A stretch of DNA of 64,000 bases from Chinchilla lanigera (lineage: Eukaryota > Chordata > Mammalia > Rodentia > Chinchillidae). Positions 34,253 to 46,760 of this stretch are shown here, one piece after another. The stretch is taken from positions 8,892,661-8,956,660 of the forward strand of contig NW_004955405.1 in the NCBI RefSeq assembly GCF_000276665.1, written 5' to 3'. A program made the translations under genes and the position numbers. The notes below the pieces were generated by a model, which searched no databases, had not been told where the DNA came from, and saw only the letters and a program-made list of their open reading frames with translations. Every line of letters begins with the position of its first letter. The stretch's first letter is position 1.

Positions 34253-35430
34253 CCACGTATATTTATAAGGTGATCCCAGGAAACACAAGTAGGAAAGCAG
34301 GGGAGGAAATTGACAGAAAAGGCAAATGTTCCAGTCACCATATTACTCCTTAGTGGTAGAAAACCATGTTCTAATGCACAATATATTCTGCATCAGGAAT
34401 GCAGAAAGGGCTTAGTGATGAGATTGGGCCAGCATCAGTGAAAGTTCTGCTAGGCTAGGTGATAGAGGTAGACTCTCCCATGGCTGGCAGTGGATTCTGA
34501 GGGTCATCCTGAGCCAGAACTAGAACCAAAACCAGAACTTGAGTCACACTTCTCATCTGGTGTCTGGTTTCCCTCAGAGGAAGTGTCCCTGGGAAGCAGA
34601 CAGAAGCTGATGGCCTTTCATAATCTAGTCTTGAAAATTACATATGGTCACTTGTGCTTTACTTCTCTTACTGTTTTATTTTAAGGTTTATTGGGAAATT
34701 AGAATAGCTCCTGAGGAACAGAAGGGGCCCCAAGTGGGTTGCCCTGCCTTACTTCTTTAATCAAAGCAGCCATGTGCTGAAAAAGGAGAGGATGTAGAGC
34801 TACTGCTTAACAAGAGTGCTGAGGAGCTGAAGCTTTAAAAAGTCACCACAGAAACAAAGCCAATAAATGGTATGTAATTCATTCATTTGCACTATGTTGC
34901 AATTAGAACTAAATTCTTGGATTCCTGAAGTCTTGGAAATTTTGAGCGTAGAAAACATCTCAAAATTGTTCCTTGGAATGCTGAGAAGCTAAGATTGCTA
35001 ATCATCAACATTTCTTCTCAACAACTGGTTAGGGCTGGGGTGTGGGAGGGGAGATGAATTGCTCTGGGAATTGATGAGCATTTCCTGGCACTGGCGTGGA
35101 GCATGTCATAGGCCAGAGGAAGCCTCAGCTAGGAAGTTCTGTGCTCACAGCAAGCACCCTTTTGGGAACAGAGCTGTGCTTGGAGATAAGTACAAAGGGG
35201 TCCTGAGGAAGGTGCCCACAGTTCTGCTCCAATATGTTACCCATCTTCCCCATCATTAAATGTTCATTGTGACAACTTTTAATGATTACATAGATATTTT
35301 ATTTTGTTTAATTAACATTTCTGTTCATAAAGCTGAAGCTTGAGGGGAAGAAAAACTGCACCACGCTGTTAATCAATGTCACTTTTGTGTTCCCTAATTT
35401 TACTTTCCTCACTTTCCATTTGATCAGTGT
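34253..35430. other. Unique sequence
   Basis: No repeat or exon recognised. The 64-codon plus-strand open frame at 34490-34684 has a run of glutamate/proline codons from a GAACC/CAGAACT-like simple stretch and is not a recognised protein. Confidence 0.4.
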
Positions 35431-35869
35431 CCTCTCTTTATGCCAAACTTGTAGCAGAATTTCAAGTCAGGGATTGTGATGCCTCCTGCCCTTCCCTTAT
35501 TGCCCAGGATTGTTTTTGCAATTCTAGTCTCTTCTGTTTCCAAATGAACTTTAGGAATGTTTTCTCTAGATCTGTAACGTATGTTAATGGTATTTTAATT
35601 GAGATTACATTGAGTCTCTATAACAATTTTGGAAGTATGGCCATTTTCACAGTGTTGTTTCTTCCTATCCATGAGCAAGGAATATCTTTCCATTTTCTGA
35701 TATCTTCTTTGATTTGTTTTTTCAGAGTACTGTAATTTTCATTGTATAGATCTTTTACTTCCCTTGTTAGATTGATTCCTAAGTATTTCATTTTTTGGAT
35801 GCTATTGTAAAGGGTGTGGTTTCCCTAATCTCTCTCAGTGTGCTTGTTGTTGGTGTACAAGAATGCTAT

Positions 35870-36790
35870 TGAGTTTTGAGCATTGACTTTGTATCCAGCT
35901 ATGCTACTGAATTTGGTTATTATTTCTACAAGTGTTTTGGTGGAGTTTTGGGGGTCTTCTATGTCATCTGTGAATAATGATAATTTCACTTCTTCCTTTC
36001 CTATCTTTATTCCTTTTATTTCTCTCTCTTGTCTAATTGCTCTTGCTAATGTTCCCAGAGCTATATTGAATAGGAGCAGTGATAGTGGACACCCTTGTCT
36101 TGTTCCTGATTTTAGAGTGAAAGCTTTAAGTTTTTGTTCATTTATTATGATGTTGGTTTGTAATAGATGGGTTTTATCAGATTGAGATAAAGACTACCTA
36201 TTCCAATTTTGGTAGGGTTTTTATCATGAATGAATGTTGGGCTTTTTTTTTTCTGTATCTACTGAGATTATCACATGTTTTTTGTCTATAGTTCTGTTGA
36301 TACGGTATATTACATTAACTGATTTGTGCAAATTGAACCTTCCCTACATTGCTGGGATGAATCCCACTTGGTCATGGTGTATAATCTTCTTGATGATGTG
36401 TTATATTCTGTTTGCTAGTATTTTATTGATACTTTTTGCATCTATATTCATTAGGGAGATTGGCCTATAGTTTTCTTTTTTGGTTGAGTCTTTCTCTGGT
36501 TTTGGTATCAGGATAATACTTGCCTCTAGGAATGAGTTGAGGGGAATTCTGTTTCTTTCAGTTTCATTAAAGAGCTTGAGAAGAATTAGTGTTAAGTCTT
36601 TTCTAAATTTCTTGTAGAATTCAGCTGTGAATCTGTCAGAACCTGGCCTTTTCTTCTTTGGAAACTTTTTAATTACATTCTTAATTTCACTGACTGATAT
36701 TGAGTTATTCAGGATTTTTATATCTTCTTCTTTCAGCTTTGGTAATTCATATGTATCTAGAAATCTGTACATTTCCTCTATGTTTTCCAT
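35870..36790 (-). pseudogene. L1 ORF2 reverse-transcriptase region, broken
   Basis: An open stretch of 129 codons (36401-36790) holds recognisable L1 RT blocks: a KRPGSDRFTAEFYKKF-type fingers motif, then ILIPKPEKDSTKKENYRPIS and LMNIDAKSINKILANRI. The catalytic aspartate pair lies at 35963-35974, reading FTDD where L1 usually has FADD. The frame between is interrupted, so no working polymerase is made. In life this enzyme copies L1 RNA at nicked chromosomal DNA. Confidence 0.88.
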
Positions 36791-37289
36791 CTTATGAGAG
36801 TAAAGATTTTCAAAGTAGGTATTGATGATCTTCTGAATTTCTTCAGGATCTGTAGTGATTTCACCCCTCTCATTATTTATTGCATGTATTTCAGTTTTTT
36901 CTTTCCTTTTCTTGATAAGGTTGGCTAGGGGTTTATCTATTTATTCTTTCAAAGAACCAACTCTTTGATTCATTAATTCTTTGTATTTTTTTTATTCTCC
37001 ATTGCATTAATTTCTGCCCTGAGATTTATAATTTCCTATCTTCTTTGGGATTTGGGTTTGACTTGCTCTTCTTTTTCTAGAAGCTTGAGGTGCAGCATAA
37101 GATTGTTTATTTGTGCTCATTCTGTTTTCCTGAGGTGGGAATTCACTGCTATAAATTTCCCTCTGGGGACTGCTTTTATTGCGTCCCACAGGTTCCTATA
37201 AGTTGCATCTGCATTTCTGTTTGATTGTAAATAATGTTTAATTTCTTATTTGATTTCATCCGTGACCCATTGGTTGTTTAGAAGGGTGT

Positions 37290-38090
37290 TATTTCATTTC
37301 CAGGCATTTCTGGAGTTTTTGTGATTTCTTTTGCCATTAATTTCCAATTTCATTGCACTATGGTCTGATAGTATGCATGGGATACTTTCAATTCCTTTGC
37401 ATTTAGTTAAGCATATGCTATGTGCTAGCATATGGTCTATTTTCAAGAACATTCTATGTGTAGCTGAGAAGAATATGTAATCTGATGCCATTGGATGGAA
37501 CACTCTGTAAACGTCTAATAAGTCCATTTGTTCACAAGTTTGGTTAAGTTCTGTTATTTCTTTGCTGATTTTTTGTCTAGTTGATCTATCTCTTGTGAAA
37601 ATGCTGTGTTAAAGACCCCTATTATGCTTATTTCATTTTTCATGTCTGTTAAATTTTGTCTTATATAGTTGGGTATTTCCATATTTGGTGCATAGATGTT
37701 TATGATTGTTATCTCTTCCTCTTGAAGTTTTCCCCTCACAAGTATGTGCTGACCTTTTTCTCTTTTGATTATTCTTGGTTTGAAGTTCCCATTGTCTGCA
37801 AAAAGAATAGCTACACCTGCTTTTTTTCTGGGTTCCTGTGGTGTGGAGTATTGTTTTCCACCCTTTAATTTTCAGTCTATCAATTTCCTTTTGAATTAAA
37901 TGTGTTTCTTGTAAATAGCATATAGGTAGATTTAGTTTCTTGATTCACTCTGCCAGTCTGCTTCTTTTGATTGGTGCACTGAGACCATTTACATTGATGG
38001 TTATAACTGATGGTCATAACATATGTATTGGCTCATCTTTGTCATGTTATATTTCTGCCATTGGATCCTCATTTTTCCCTTTGTTTAATT
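37290..38090 (-). pseudogene. L1 ORF2 endonuclease region, broken
   Basis: The ORF2 N-terminal apurinic-type endonuclease is recognisable on the minus strand. TINVNGLSAPIKRSRLAE lies near 38000, the motif CYLQETHL at 37897-37920 (the E of QETHL is the metal-binding glutamate of the family), and GVAILFADN near 37800. IINIYAPN follows near 37700, and SDHSAMKLEING (SDH being a catalytic block) near 37340. A stop falls just upstream of the TINVNG block, and other frame breaks make it inactive. Confidence 0.85.
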
Positions 38091-39080
38091 GCTTGCTCTG
38101 CTTGGTGGTTTCTTTCTGTTGTTGTTCTTGAAGTTGTGGTCTGTTTTATCTCTTTCTATAATATCTTTTAGTACTCTTTGTAGGGTTGGTTTGGTGCTCA
38201 TGAATTTCTTCAGTTGTTCTTTACCATGGAAATATTGTATTTCTCTATTAAATTTGTAGGAAAGTTTTGCAGGGTACATCAATCTGGGTTGGAAGTTGTT
38301 CTCTTTCAGTACATGAAATGTTTCACTCCAAGCTCTTCTTGACTTGATGGTTTGTGTTAAGAAATCTGCTGTGATTCTGATGGGCTTCCCTTTATAGGTG
38401 ATCTGTATCTTTTCTCTAACAGCTTTTAATATTCTGATCTTTTATTGAGTTTCTGGGATCTTGATTACTACATGTCTGGGTATAGATTTATTCTGGTTAT
38501 GGTTAATTGGAGTTCTACATGCTTCACTTATCTGTATGTCTGATTCTTTCTCCATGCCTGGGAAATTTCCTGCTATTATTTCTGTAAATAGTCTTTTATG
38601 TCATTTGTGTTGAAACCTCCTATTTCATTGATACCTATTAATTTTACACTGTTTTTCTTTGCTTCACCTTGCAGTTGTTGAATTGTTATTTTCTGGTTCC
38701 TTGTTGTTTTTAAGAGATCTCTTCTTTCACATACATTAGTGCTAACGCTGTCTTCATTGTCTGAAAGTCTATCTTCAGCTTCATTCAGGTGGTTTTGCCA
38801 GCTTTTGATGGAATTTTTAATTTCCTGGATACCTGTTTAAATCTGTTTCATGCATTCTAGTTCTTTTCTATATTATTCACTCACAGTTCCATGAGTTGTC
38901 TATGCTCCTTTATTTTCTTATTAATGTCTTTGGATATGCTGAACAATTCTTTCATTATTGTTGTCATTTCTTTTTTTAATCTGAGAGATTATTTCTGATC
39001 TGATGTCTTCTATGACCTGATGGAGTTGTTTCTTTGCTTCAGTTGCTATCATTTCAGAAAGTTCAGGTGTGTGACTTCCA
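38085..39080 (-). pseudogene. L1 ORF1 remnant
   Basis: The C-terminal ORF1p block is readable at 38085-38282: YPAKLSYKFNREIQYFHGKEQ then a KPTLQRVLKDIIERD segment, matching the RNA-binding C-terminal domain of L1 ORF1p. The upstream part (38700-39080) corresponds to the coiled-coil region but is broken. ORF1p packages L1 RNA as a trimeric chaperone. Confidence 0.8.
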
Positions 39081-39990
39081 GGCTCTTCTGTGTTGATGTC
39101 TCCTGGACTTGTTCTATGTGGGACAGAGGTCTGAGATTACATTTTGCTCCTTCTTTTTGTCATTTTTGAAGATCTAGAGGTTCTGGGTAGCTCAGCCTCA
39201 CTCCCACAATTGTGTGGGAGCGGCAGGGCAAGGTTCTGAAAATCCCCAGTTCTCAGTGTGGCTTCTATGCTGGTTTATGGTGGCAAGGTGGGGTCCCAGA
39301 TGCTCACAAAACTTTCTTGCCTTCAGCTGGCTCCCAGGCTGGTGGAGGAGGTGTAGAGGAGGCTCACTGGAGTTCCTGAAGCTGTCTGGGGTTCAGTCCA
39401 GCTTCCACGAGGGTTGGGGGGATGTAGGTCATGGTCACTGAGGCTTCAGATGTTGCCCAGGACCCAGCCAAGTTCCCATGAGAGCAAGGGAGGAATAAAG
39501 GTGGATTCCCTGAGGCCCCTGACTCTGTCTGAGTTTCAGCTGGGCTCCCAAGGGGCTGCGGGTTGTGCTGGGAGTGACCGCTGAGGCCCCAGAAGGTGTC
39601 CATGGCTCCACCTGCCTCATACACTAGTTGGGGAGATGTGGGGTAAGCTCACCAGAGTTCCTGAAGTTGTCTGCGGCTCAGCCTAGTGCCTGCAGTCATG
39701 CTGAGGTGTTTTTCAAGGACAGTTTCAGTTGATTTATTTTTTCCTTGAGTACGCTAAACTTTCCTGTTTCTTTGTATGTTTTATGATTTTTTTGGTTGAA
39801 AACGGACATCTGAGTCCAATAATGTGGTCACATTAGAAACAGACCTCTGCCCTTCCACAGGGCTTGCTCCTTTTATGATTGTTTTTGGTGCTTTTGTCAT
39901 GTCAGGTCCAGGTGTTGCATCCAGGGGATAAGCATCACTGCTTTGTTGTCTGTGCAGCCCACTGGGATTGCAACTCAACCCCAATAGAAA
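39080..39990 (-). promoter_or_regulatory. L1 5'UTR, antisense
   Basis: This GC-richer block precedes ORF1 on the minus strand. It shows imperfect repeats such as 'gagttcctgaag' at 39370 and 39655. Its left part aligns with the corresponding part of the forward L1 at 63590-63660 (shared 'acaagtccaggagacat' on the coding strand). The far end (39720-39990) resembles older L1M 5' sequence. L1 5'UTRs hold the internal Pol II promoter. Confidence 0.65.
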
Positions 39991-40250
39991 ATTAAAGGGA
40001 CAAAGTCCAACAAAAGGAAGAAGGTGGAGGAAAGGAGAAGATAGATACCTACCCTGATAGAGAAGAACCAGGGTAGGGAGCTACAGAAGGATGAGGACTT
40101 ATGGACCTTTGTTCTTGGATGCTTTTGTAGGAGGGCTCAGAGACACACAGCCCTGAACTTGCCATAACTGGATTGGCTTCTGGGCACCTTTGCTTATGTC
40201 ATCTGTAATCAGGAGGCTGAGGCAGGAAGATCACCACTTTCTAATTTTTC
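39990..40250. other. Short unique block with a B1 scrap
   Basis: Mostly unassigned. A 36-bp B1 remnant lies at 40205-40240 ('gtaatcaggaggctgaggca'). Confidence 0.5.
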
Positions 40251-41100
40251 CTGTTTATATTGCAACAGCAAGCAGAAACACTGAAATGACACCCAGAATT
40301 TGGAAGCAGATTTATTTTATGTCAACAGGCATTGATTGGGATCATTCTCAAAATATCAGGCCCTGATCTCTAAGCAAACAGGAAGTACAGAGGCGATTCG
40401 GGATTGGATCTTACAATATGTATCATAGTCACCAGCTATACATCACAGTAACCAGCTATTTCTAAGAAACAAAAGTAACAGGATCTGTAACAGGAACTAT
40501 TACCTGGCCAACTAACAAACTGAAGTACACTGCCTGGGGGGTGCATATCTTGCTACAATGCAGTTACATTTTGGTGTCCTAGCACTTAATATCTCTCTTC
40601 CAAAAAAGAGAAAAGTGAAAATAGCACTGTAGAGAAAAGAATTCCTACCATTTAAATCCCTTGGAAATCACTCCAACCTGAGCAACAGCCATGGATGCTA
40701 TATTTTTGTCCACACCTCTATGATCAGAAGCAACAATCAGCACAGCTATTCCCCAAATTGGGAGGACAGAGAAGAGTGCTTTTCTGTCCATCCTAGCTCT
40801 TATGAACTGTGTGTAAACTTCTCGAGGAACATATGCACAACCATCTGCCACAGGGCTGAGGGTGGAAGATGAGGCTGAGACCCCAAATTGGCCAAAATTA
40901 ACTTCTGTTTACCATCTAGGCTTTCTGCTGTAAGCTCCCAGCTTTGGTAGACTGCGGGGTTCCAAAACAATTGCAGCAGCTGATTCTGGCAGTTCCTGCT
41001 TCCCACTCTACCTTTTTCTCAGTCTTGATTCTCTTTTGAATGTCACTATGTGGACCTCCCCACACCCACTGGCTGGGTACCTGAAGGGGAAAACACTCAC
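40250..41100 (-). other. Possible antisense endogenous-retrovirus or transcript-end segment
   Basis: On the minus strand there is an AATAAA at 40311-40316 (top strand TTTATT), followed about 20-30 bp later by a GT-rich downstream region, as at an LTR R/U5 border or mRNA 3' end. Upstream are two overlapping open frames of 68 codons (40645-40851 and 40800-41006). One encodes a hydrophobic stretch (VLPIWGIAVLIVA) that could be a membrane span. I cannot name a retroviral gene; a processed transcript is the alternative. Confidence 0.35.
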
Positions 41101-41928
41101 AATAGTCCTTGTTCTTGAGAAACTGGAAGACTCAAGATGCACACACTTGTTACCTACTGCTCTGGTTGGCAGATTTTCCTCTAGTCAAATGTATCAATGC
41201 AAACAAGAGAGTTAAAGATTAAACCATAAACACTCACCTCTGCTACTGTGCTTGAAGAAGGAAATATACTATTAATGTAGATTATGGCAGTAATAGAAAA
41301 GCCAGTATGATAAAAACATTCGATGTGTTGGTATTGGGGTTAGAAATTAAAATGCACTAGCCTAATTTGCCCATAATTAGCCACTTCTGGAAAGAACTCT
41401 CATTTTGGTATTAGTAAAACCGACTGTGAAGCATTTCAATTTCAATTTTACTTGTAAAATTGTGTGACACCCTTCCTCTCCCCCTTCCATCTCCCCTTGG
41501 GGAAGAGGGAAGAGCTCTCTTACTGTTCAAAATTTTATTTTTATGTAAGAAATAATTAAATGAAGGCAAATCTTGCTCTTACTGTCAAGTTTATATTTCC
41601 CTTATTCTGCTGACTACTGTTAAAACAAATGATTTGTTTTCTTTCCTTGCTCCCCTCCATTCTATACCACCAGTGTTTCTTGTGCCAAAGATTTGTTACA
41701 ATTATAAAAGTTCTGTGATTTTTTTCTTCTAGTAGGTTTATTATGGTTCATTTTTAGAAAGCATTCTGCATGTAGACATAACAGTTTTTGTATACTCCTT
41801 GTACAAAACAATATTCCTTTGAAGGAAGCAATATTTAGAAAAAAAAAACAACATTCTGAGTTCTAATATGTTCTAGGATAGGTGATCCAAGCAATAATCT
41901 GTAGAGTGCCAGGACTATACGTTTCATG
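41100..41928. other. Unique AT-rich sequence
   Basis: Nothing recognised. Confidence 0.45.
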
Positions 41929-41969
41929 ATTTTATTTATTTATTTACTTACTTACTTACTTACTTACTT
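41929..41969 (+). repeat. TTTA/CTTA tetranucleotide microsatellite
   Basis: About four ATTT units run into about six ACTT units. This lies at the T-rich end of the adjoining reversed SINE, a common birthplace of microsatellites. Confidence 0.9.
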
Positions 41970-42200
41970 TTGGTGGTGCTCAAGTTCTAACCTAGGGCCT
42001 CATGTACATTAGGCAAGCACTCTACCACTAATCTACAGCCCCAGCCTTATTTGTTTATTTAAATTTTATTTTATTTTGGTTTTGAGACAGGTTCTCACTG
42101 TGTAGTCCAGGCTGACCTTGAACTCGTGGTGATCGTCCTGTCTCAACCTCCTGAATGCTAGGATGACAGGCATGCACCACCACACCCTGCCTCCTTAGCC
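41970..42200 (-). mobile_element. B4-like (ID+B1) SINE pair, antisense
   Basis: An ID-like unit ('ctaacctagggcctcatgta', 'aggcaagcactctaccacta', 'cagccccagcc') is followed by a B1 unit ('gagacaggttctcactgtgt', 'agtccaggctgaccttgaac', 'ctcctgaatgctagg'). Both are reversed. Confidence 0.8.
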
Positions 42201-43715
42201 TTATTTAATGAAGCTTCAAATGATAAAGAACTTTCTTGAACTTAGGCAATTTAATCCTTCCAACAAGCCTAGTAAGATAGGTATCATGGTCCCCTTTTTA
42301 CAAAGAAGTAAACTGAGATTCATTTAAGGCAATTTCCCCAAAGTTTAAGGGGAAAAGTCAGAACTTGAACTTGAGTTTTTCAAATTCCAAACTTTTCTAT
42401 TTTTTACTCTACTTTTCATGGCAATTTTCACATATGATTGGAGAAACTCTTCTCATCAAATAGTCATAGAGCAGGATAATGTATAAAAAGTACTAATTTT
42501 AATCAGTGATAATTGGTGCTGGCTTCTAATTACCTACTGCATGAATTATAATAAATTTTCCAATAACAAAATTTTCCAATAACAAAATGTGCTTTGACTA
42601 GAACTTTTGGGAGAGAATCATCATCTATAGCATGGAGAATGGCCAAGCTGAAATGTGGAAGGAACCAGCAACCCAGGTGACTTCAGTGAGCCACTAAATC
42701 AACCAAGTCTAACTCTAAACCTCCTCATTTTGACAGTGTCTTTCTACATGCTTTGAGACAGCTAGATGTTGGGTTTCTGTTAGTTTTAACTTAAATCATC
42801 CTATATCAGAGCCTTCTTTTGCTGGCTTTTATAACTTATTCTTTTTAGATTGAACTACCAAAAGATCTAGAAATGTTTCCAGTATATCCAAAAACAACAC
42901 TATAATACTCTTGGCTGAAGGAAAAATTTTTGTAAGAGGAAAAAGGCCATATGAGAAAACAATTCCACAGTGATAGCAGGCAACAGATCATACATGTGTA
43001 CAATGATCTATGGTGTGGGAGTTGGAAATAATCAGTTGAGGAATTCTGAGTGTGAAGCCCTAGAGCCCTAGAGCAGTATTTCTCCAACTATCGCTCATAA
43101 CCTACTAGTAGGTCATATGAACAACTCAATAGGTCTAGACTAACATTTAAAAATGGAACAGAACAAACAATACAGGCATAGCACACAGTAAGGACTGTTA
43201 GGATCTTGGAGAACTTCTGTTTCAATTATGTATTTACCTGGGATATGGCCTAAGGGTTTGAGAAACACTGTCTGAGAATAAATTGAGACACTGGCCATTC
43301 CTCTTTCCACACAATAATTCTCTCAACACCAGCACTGGCAGGTTGAATTTATTTAATTATAAAAATAAACCTATGATCTTTTCTAGTAAAAGCTATTTTT
43401 ATTTTGTGAATTTAATAAAACATACCATGTCCCATGAAGAATGATGGCCCAGACCTATGAGTTAATAGGGGATTTGGGACAACAGGCTGAGGTGTGAGCT
43501 CCTTTGGCCCAGATAGTTTTCTTTGTGAAGTTGCCCTTAGGTTCTCCCAGGGGTCTTTTTTTGAACATTATCTTTGGTTTTTGCCTGAGTCTTGCTTCAT
43601 TTACTGGCACTGGGGGAGAAGACAAAACAGATCTATTTCCATAGCTTTATTGATGATGCACCCTGGTGTTGGTTTGCATTCACATTAAAGCTTATTTTTT
43701 TTTTATTCCAGAGAT
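42201..43715. other. Mostly unique, with a MIR and a small tandem duplication
   Basis: A reversed MIR is likely at 42280-42395 ('tatcatggtccccttttta', 'agtaaactgagattcattta'). A 17-bp direct duplication, ATTTTCCAATAACAAAA, is near 42554-42590. The rest shows no gene; the 80-codon minus frame at 42845-43087 has no recognised motif. Confidence 0.5.
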
Positions 43716-43724
43716 CAGAAATCA

Positions 43725-43905
43725 CCTGTGCTGGTCAGATTTTTATTTCTATGGCAAATACCTGTAGGAATCCTGAAAAGAGGAAAATTTTACTTTGGCT
43801 CAGAGTTCCAGAGGTTTTACCTCATGGCTACTTGGCCCTGTTTCTTTGGGCCGATCTCTGTACCCCATGTCACATTTCCTCAGCTCATCTCTAATTCAGT
43901 TCAGA
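43725..43905 (-). mobile_element. MaLR LTR fragment, antisense
   Basis: The reversed MaLR 3' end is visible: 'tggcaaatacctgtaggaat', 'aaattttactttggctcaga', 'gttccagaggttttacctca'. The rest of the LTR is missing. Confidence 0.6.
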
Positions 43906-45879
43906 GGTAATAATGGATAGTTCCCTTCAGTCTTAGGTTCCCCCACCCAACCCCAACCTTTCATTTTGCTTTCAGAGCCTGTCTCAAATCCTCCCACAGA
44001 GCATCTGCCAGTGCGCAACGACACCAGAGGTGTTTGTGACTTAACATCCCTAGGAGGGATCCTAAATAATGAGGTTCAGGAGCAAGTGGACACATGCTCT
44101 GCCCCTGAGAGAGAAGCCATGAGGAATCTGTTAATGATTCTCAGAGCTCCTGGTGAAATCGAATCCCCACTGTGCGAGGCTAGACGCTGATAATGTGTAT
44201 ATTGACTTCTTCTTCCTTATCTCATTCTTCCTTTCCCTTCCTTCCTGCTCTTTGGGATAACCTTCTAAACAGAATGCCTACAACCAAGTCCCTCTAAACT
44301 CAGCAGAGTCTAATTGACTCAAGGAAAAAGCATAACTAAAGCAATTACTTCATGAAAGGGGAACAAAGCCTTTGCAATATGACGTGTGTTTTAAAAAGAA
44401 TAGAAAGAGATTTGATAAAAGAATTATTTAGAGGAACAAAGCTAGTTGTTGGAGGGACAAGAGAAGTTGAGGTCAAAACTTAGAAATCTATAGAAACTTA
44501 GAAAACTTATAAATTCAGAAGCCTTGTAGAATAGGGTTTAATTGTCTCTGAACCCATTGCTTATCAGTTTGGTAGCTGAAAAAAAATCAAAGGTGGACGA
44601 GCAGCAACTTAGAACATAGAAAAATACACAAAGGATCCCCTTAAAGGCCAGCCTGCTGTGCAAGAGGGGGTTCACATACACCAGCTGCTGCTTCACACTA
44701 GAGCGTATTCCCAGGTAAACTGGGGAATAGAAGATGCAAAACTCCATTCTGGGAAAGTCTTTCACAGATAAATATTCAAAAGAAAAGAGAAAAAACAAAT
44801 TATAAAATGTAATGATTTCCAAAATAGGACATTATTATTTTTAAAAATATCAAAAAATCTTCACTAACTTTGAGAAATTTGGAAGGCAATTGAATTTACA
44901 AAAGCTGTAACGGACAGAATGTATTTGAGTGTCAAAATACAACATCATTTTTGAATATTCACAGAAATACAATCTGGTTCTACCAAATCAATGCTTGAAA
45001 GAGTTCCTTAGGCAAACTGGCCTAGTAAAAACTAGCTTATAATGTGTATTAGTTATTTTTCACTTAATGTTTGGGTCTTTGTTGTAAGCATTTTAAATAT
45101 CTTCCTGTATTGCTCTTCATGCTATTTACAAAGAAGATGTTTTTAAAGAAGTAAGTGCTTCTTCAGCCTTGTTTCAGGGTATCACAAATGATGCTTTTGT
45201 GGTGTCTGAATTAATGTTATTCTTTTGCCCTGACATGTTCTGACAGCACACAGCATACAAAGTCTGAGAACCTATAATTTTTTCCACGTATAACCTGGTC
45301 AGACCCTTATTAGTGTTGAGTCAAGCTTTGGCTTCTGATTTCTAGGGAGCTGTAGAGGAGTGGGGAAAGGTCCAAACCAAAATAACAGAAACTACTAGAG
45401 GATGGAGGATGAGACCTATGAGAAAAGGTGAAAGAAGCTGAATTGGATTCGCCTTGGAAATTATAGGCCAAGGACTGATTTAAGAAGTTTCTTCAAGAAC
45501 AGGATGGTTTACTTGGAGGAGGATTCTAGTTGGCTTTTCTCCATTTCTACAGAGATGAAAACCAGACAAAATTGGATTAAAATGCAATGAAAGAGATTCC
45601 TTTGACCTAAAGCAGAACTCAGTTACAAAGACTACCAGACTCTGTCATTACAATTACTGGAGAGCTTTCAAAATATTTTCAATAACCATTAGCTATGAGT
45701 AATTTAGAGAAGTTACTGGAGGAGGAGATCCCTTTCAGCTCTCTTTCTCCACATATTTGAATTATCAAAAGCCATGTTCAAAGGTTTTGTTAGTGTATGA
45801 GAGCAGATTTCCAAAACTGGAGTACAAGCTCACCAAGATGTATCATCTTTCATTTTGAAACTAGAAAGATTCACCATGT
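43906..45879. other. Unique sequence
   Basis: No repeat family or exon could be supported. Open frames at 43966-44190 (plus) and 44538-44822 (minus) lack recognisable motifs. Confidence 0.4.
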
Positions 45880-46040
45880 CTGTTATTCCAGCACACTGGA
45901 AGGCCAAGGTGAGGATCACGAGTTTGAGCCCTGCCTGTGCAACTCAGCAAATTAGTTAGACCCTATCTCAAAATAAGAAAGAGTTAGGATGTAGCTTAGT
46001 GAAAAGACTCTGGGTTCAACCCTTAATAGCCCAAAAAGAA
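45880..46040 (+). mobile_element. B4-like (B1+ID) SINE
   Basis: A diverged B1 half ('gttattccagcacactggaa', 'tgtgcaactcagcaaatta', 'gaccctatctcaaaat') is followed by an ID-like tail ('aggatgtagcttagtgaaa', 'ctgggttcaaccctt'). Confidence 0.7.
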
Positions 46041-46184
46041 ACAAAAAAGAAGGACTCAAAATTAATATGAACCGTATGCTAGAGTCATGAAGTTCTAAGC
46101 GACAGTTTGCAGATATTACTGATAAAATTAGTATTTCCCAAATTTCATAAAAGAACTAATGGAAATCTTATTGAATATTATCTA

Positions 46185-46760
46185 AGAGAAGCTAAGATTC
46201 ATCTCGCATCTACTGACTACCTGCTATGTTTCAAGCAGTGTACCAGCACTGGGGACTCCAAGTCAAATGAGACCATCCCTGGGAATTTGCAATCTGAGGG
46301 GGACAGAGTCGTGTTACTGGGAATGCCTGTGACAGGGAGACAGATAAGGTCTCTCTTTGGAAACCCTAAGTAGGACACTGAGTTCAGAAGGTAGGCTCAG
46401 GGATGACTTCCCAAAAAGGAGCTTTGTGGTGAGCTCTGGAGATACATCAGGTGTGAACTGGCATAGGAAGGATTTCTTGTAGAGAAGAAGGTAGATATTG
46501 AAGGAGAAATGCCAAGAGTGACTATGTGTTGATTTATGACTGTGTATTGGGCTATGTACTGGATTGTGTGCTAATCAGCATGAATTTATTTCATCATCAT
46601 GATTGCCTTCTCATTTATTCATTCATCTTGTATGTGAGCACTTGCTGTGGTGAAGCACTCACACCATGGTGAGTCAGAACCAGATTCTGCTCTGCTGAAG
46701 CTTAGTGCAATGGGGGCGGGGAGCGGGGGAGCTCTGCAGTGACCAAGCAATCATACAGGA
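46185..46760 (-). mobile_element. L2 LINE pieces, antisense
   Basis: 46185-46540 follows the reversed L2 3' pattern ('ctgactacctgctatgtttc', 'accagcactggggactccaa', 'ggatgacttcccaaaaagga'). 46618-46760 shows a second reversed L2 3' trace. Open frames across it are not genes. Confidence 0.55.

Larger units (their letters stand above)
35430..39990 (-). mobile_element. Long antisense L1 element, 3' part missing
   Basis: Read on the minus strand, the order is 5'UTR (39990 to about 39080), ORF1 region (about 39080 to 38100), then ORF2 endonuclease and reverse transcriptase (about 38090 to 35430). The final part of ORF2 and the whole 3'UTR are absent; there is no poly-T at the left edge. L1 copies normally lose the 5' end, so retention of the 5' end with loss of the 3' end points to a later deletion or rearrangement. 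Many stops and frameshifts make it inactive. Confidence 0.88.

Noticed and set aside
36401..36790. 129-codon frame as a cellular gene
   Set aside because: Its protein is plainly L1 reverse transcriptase, within a decayed element.
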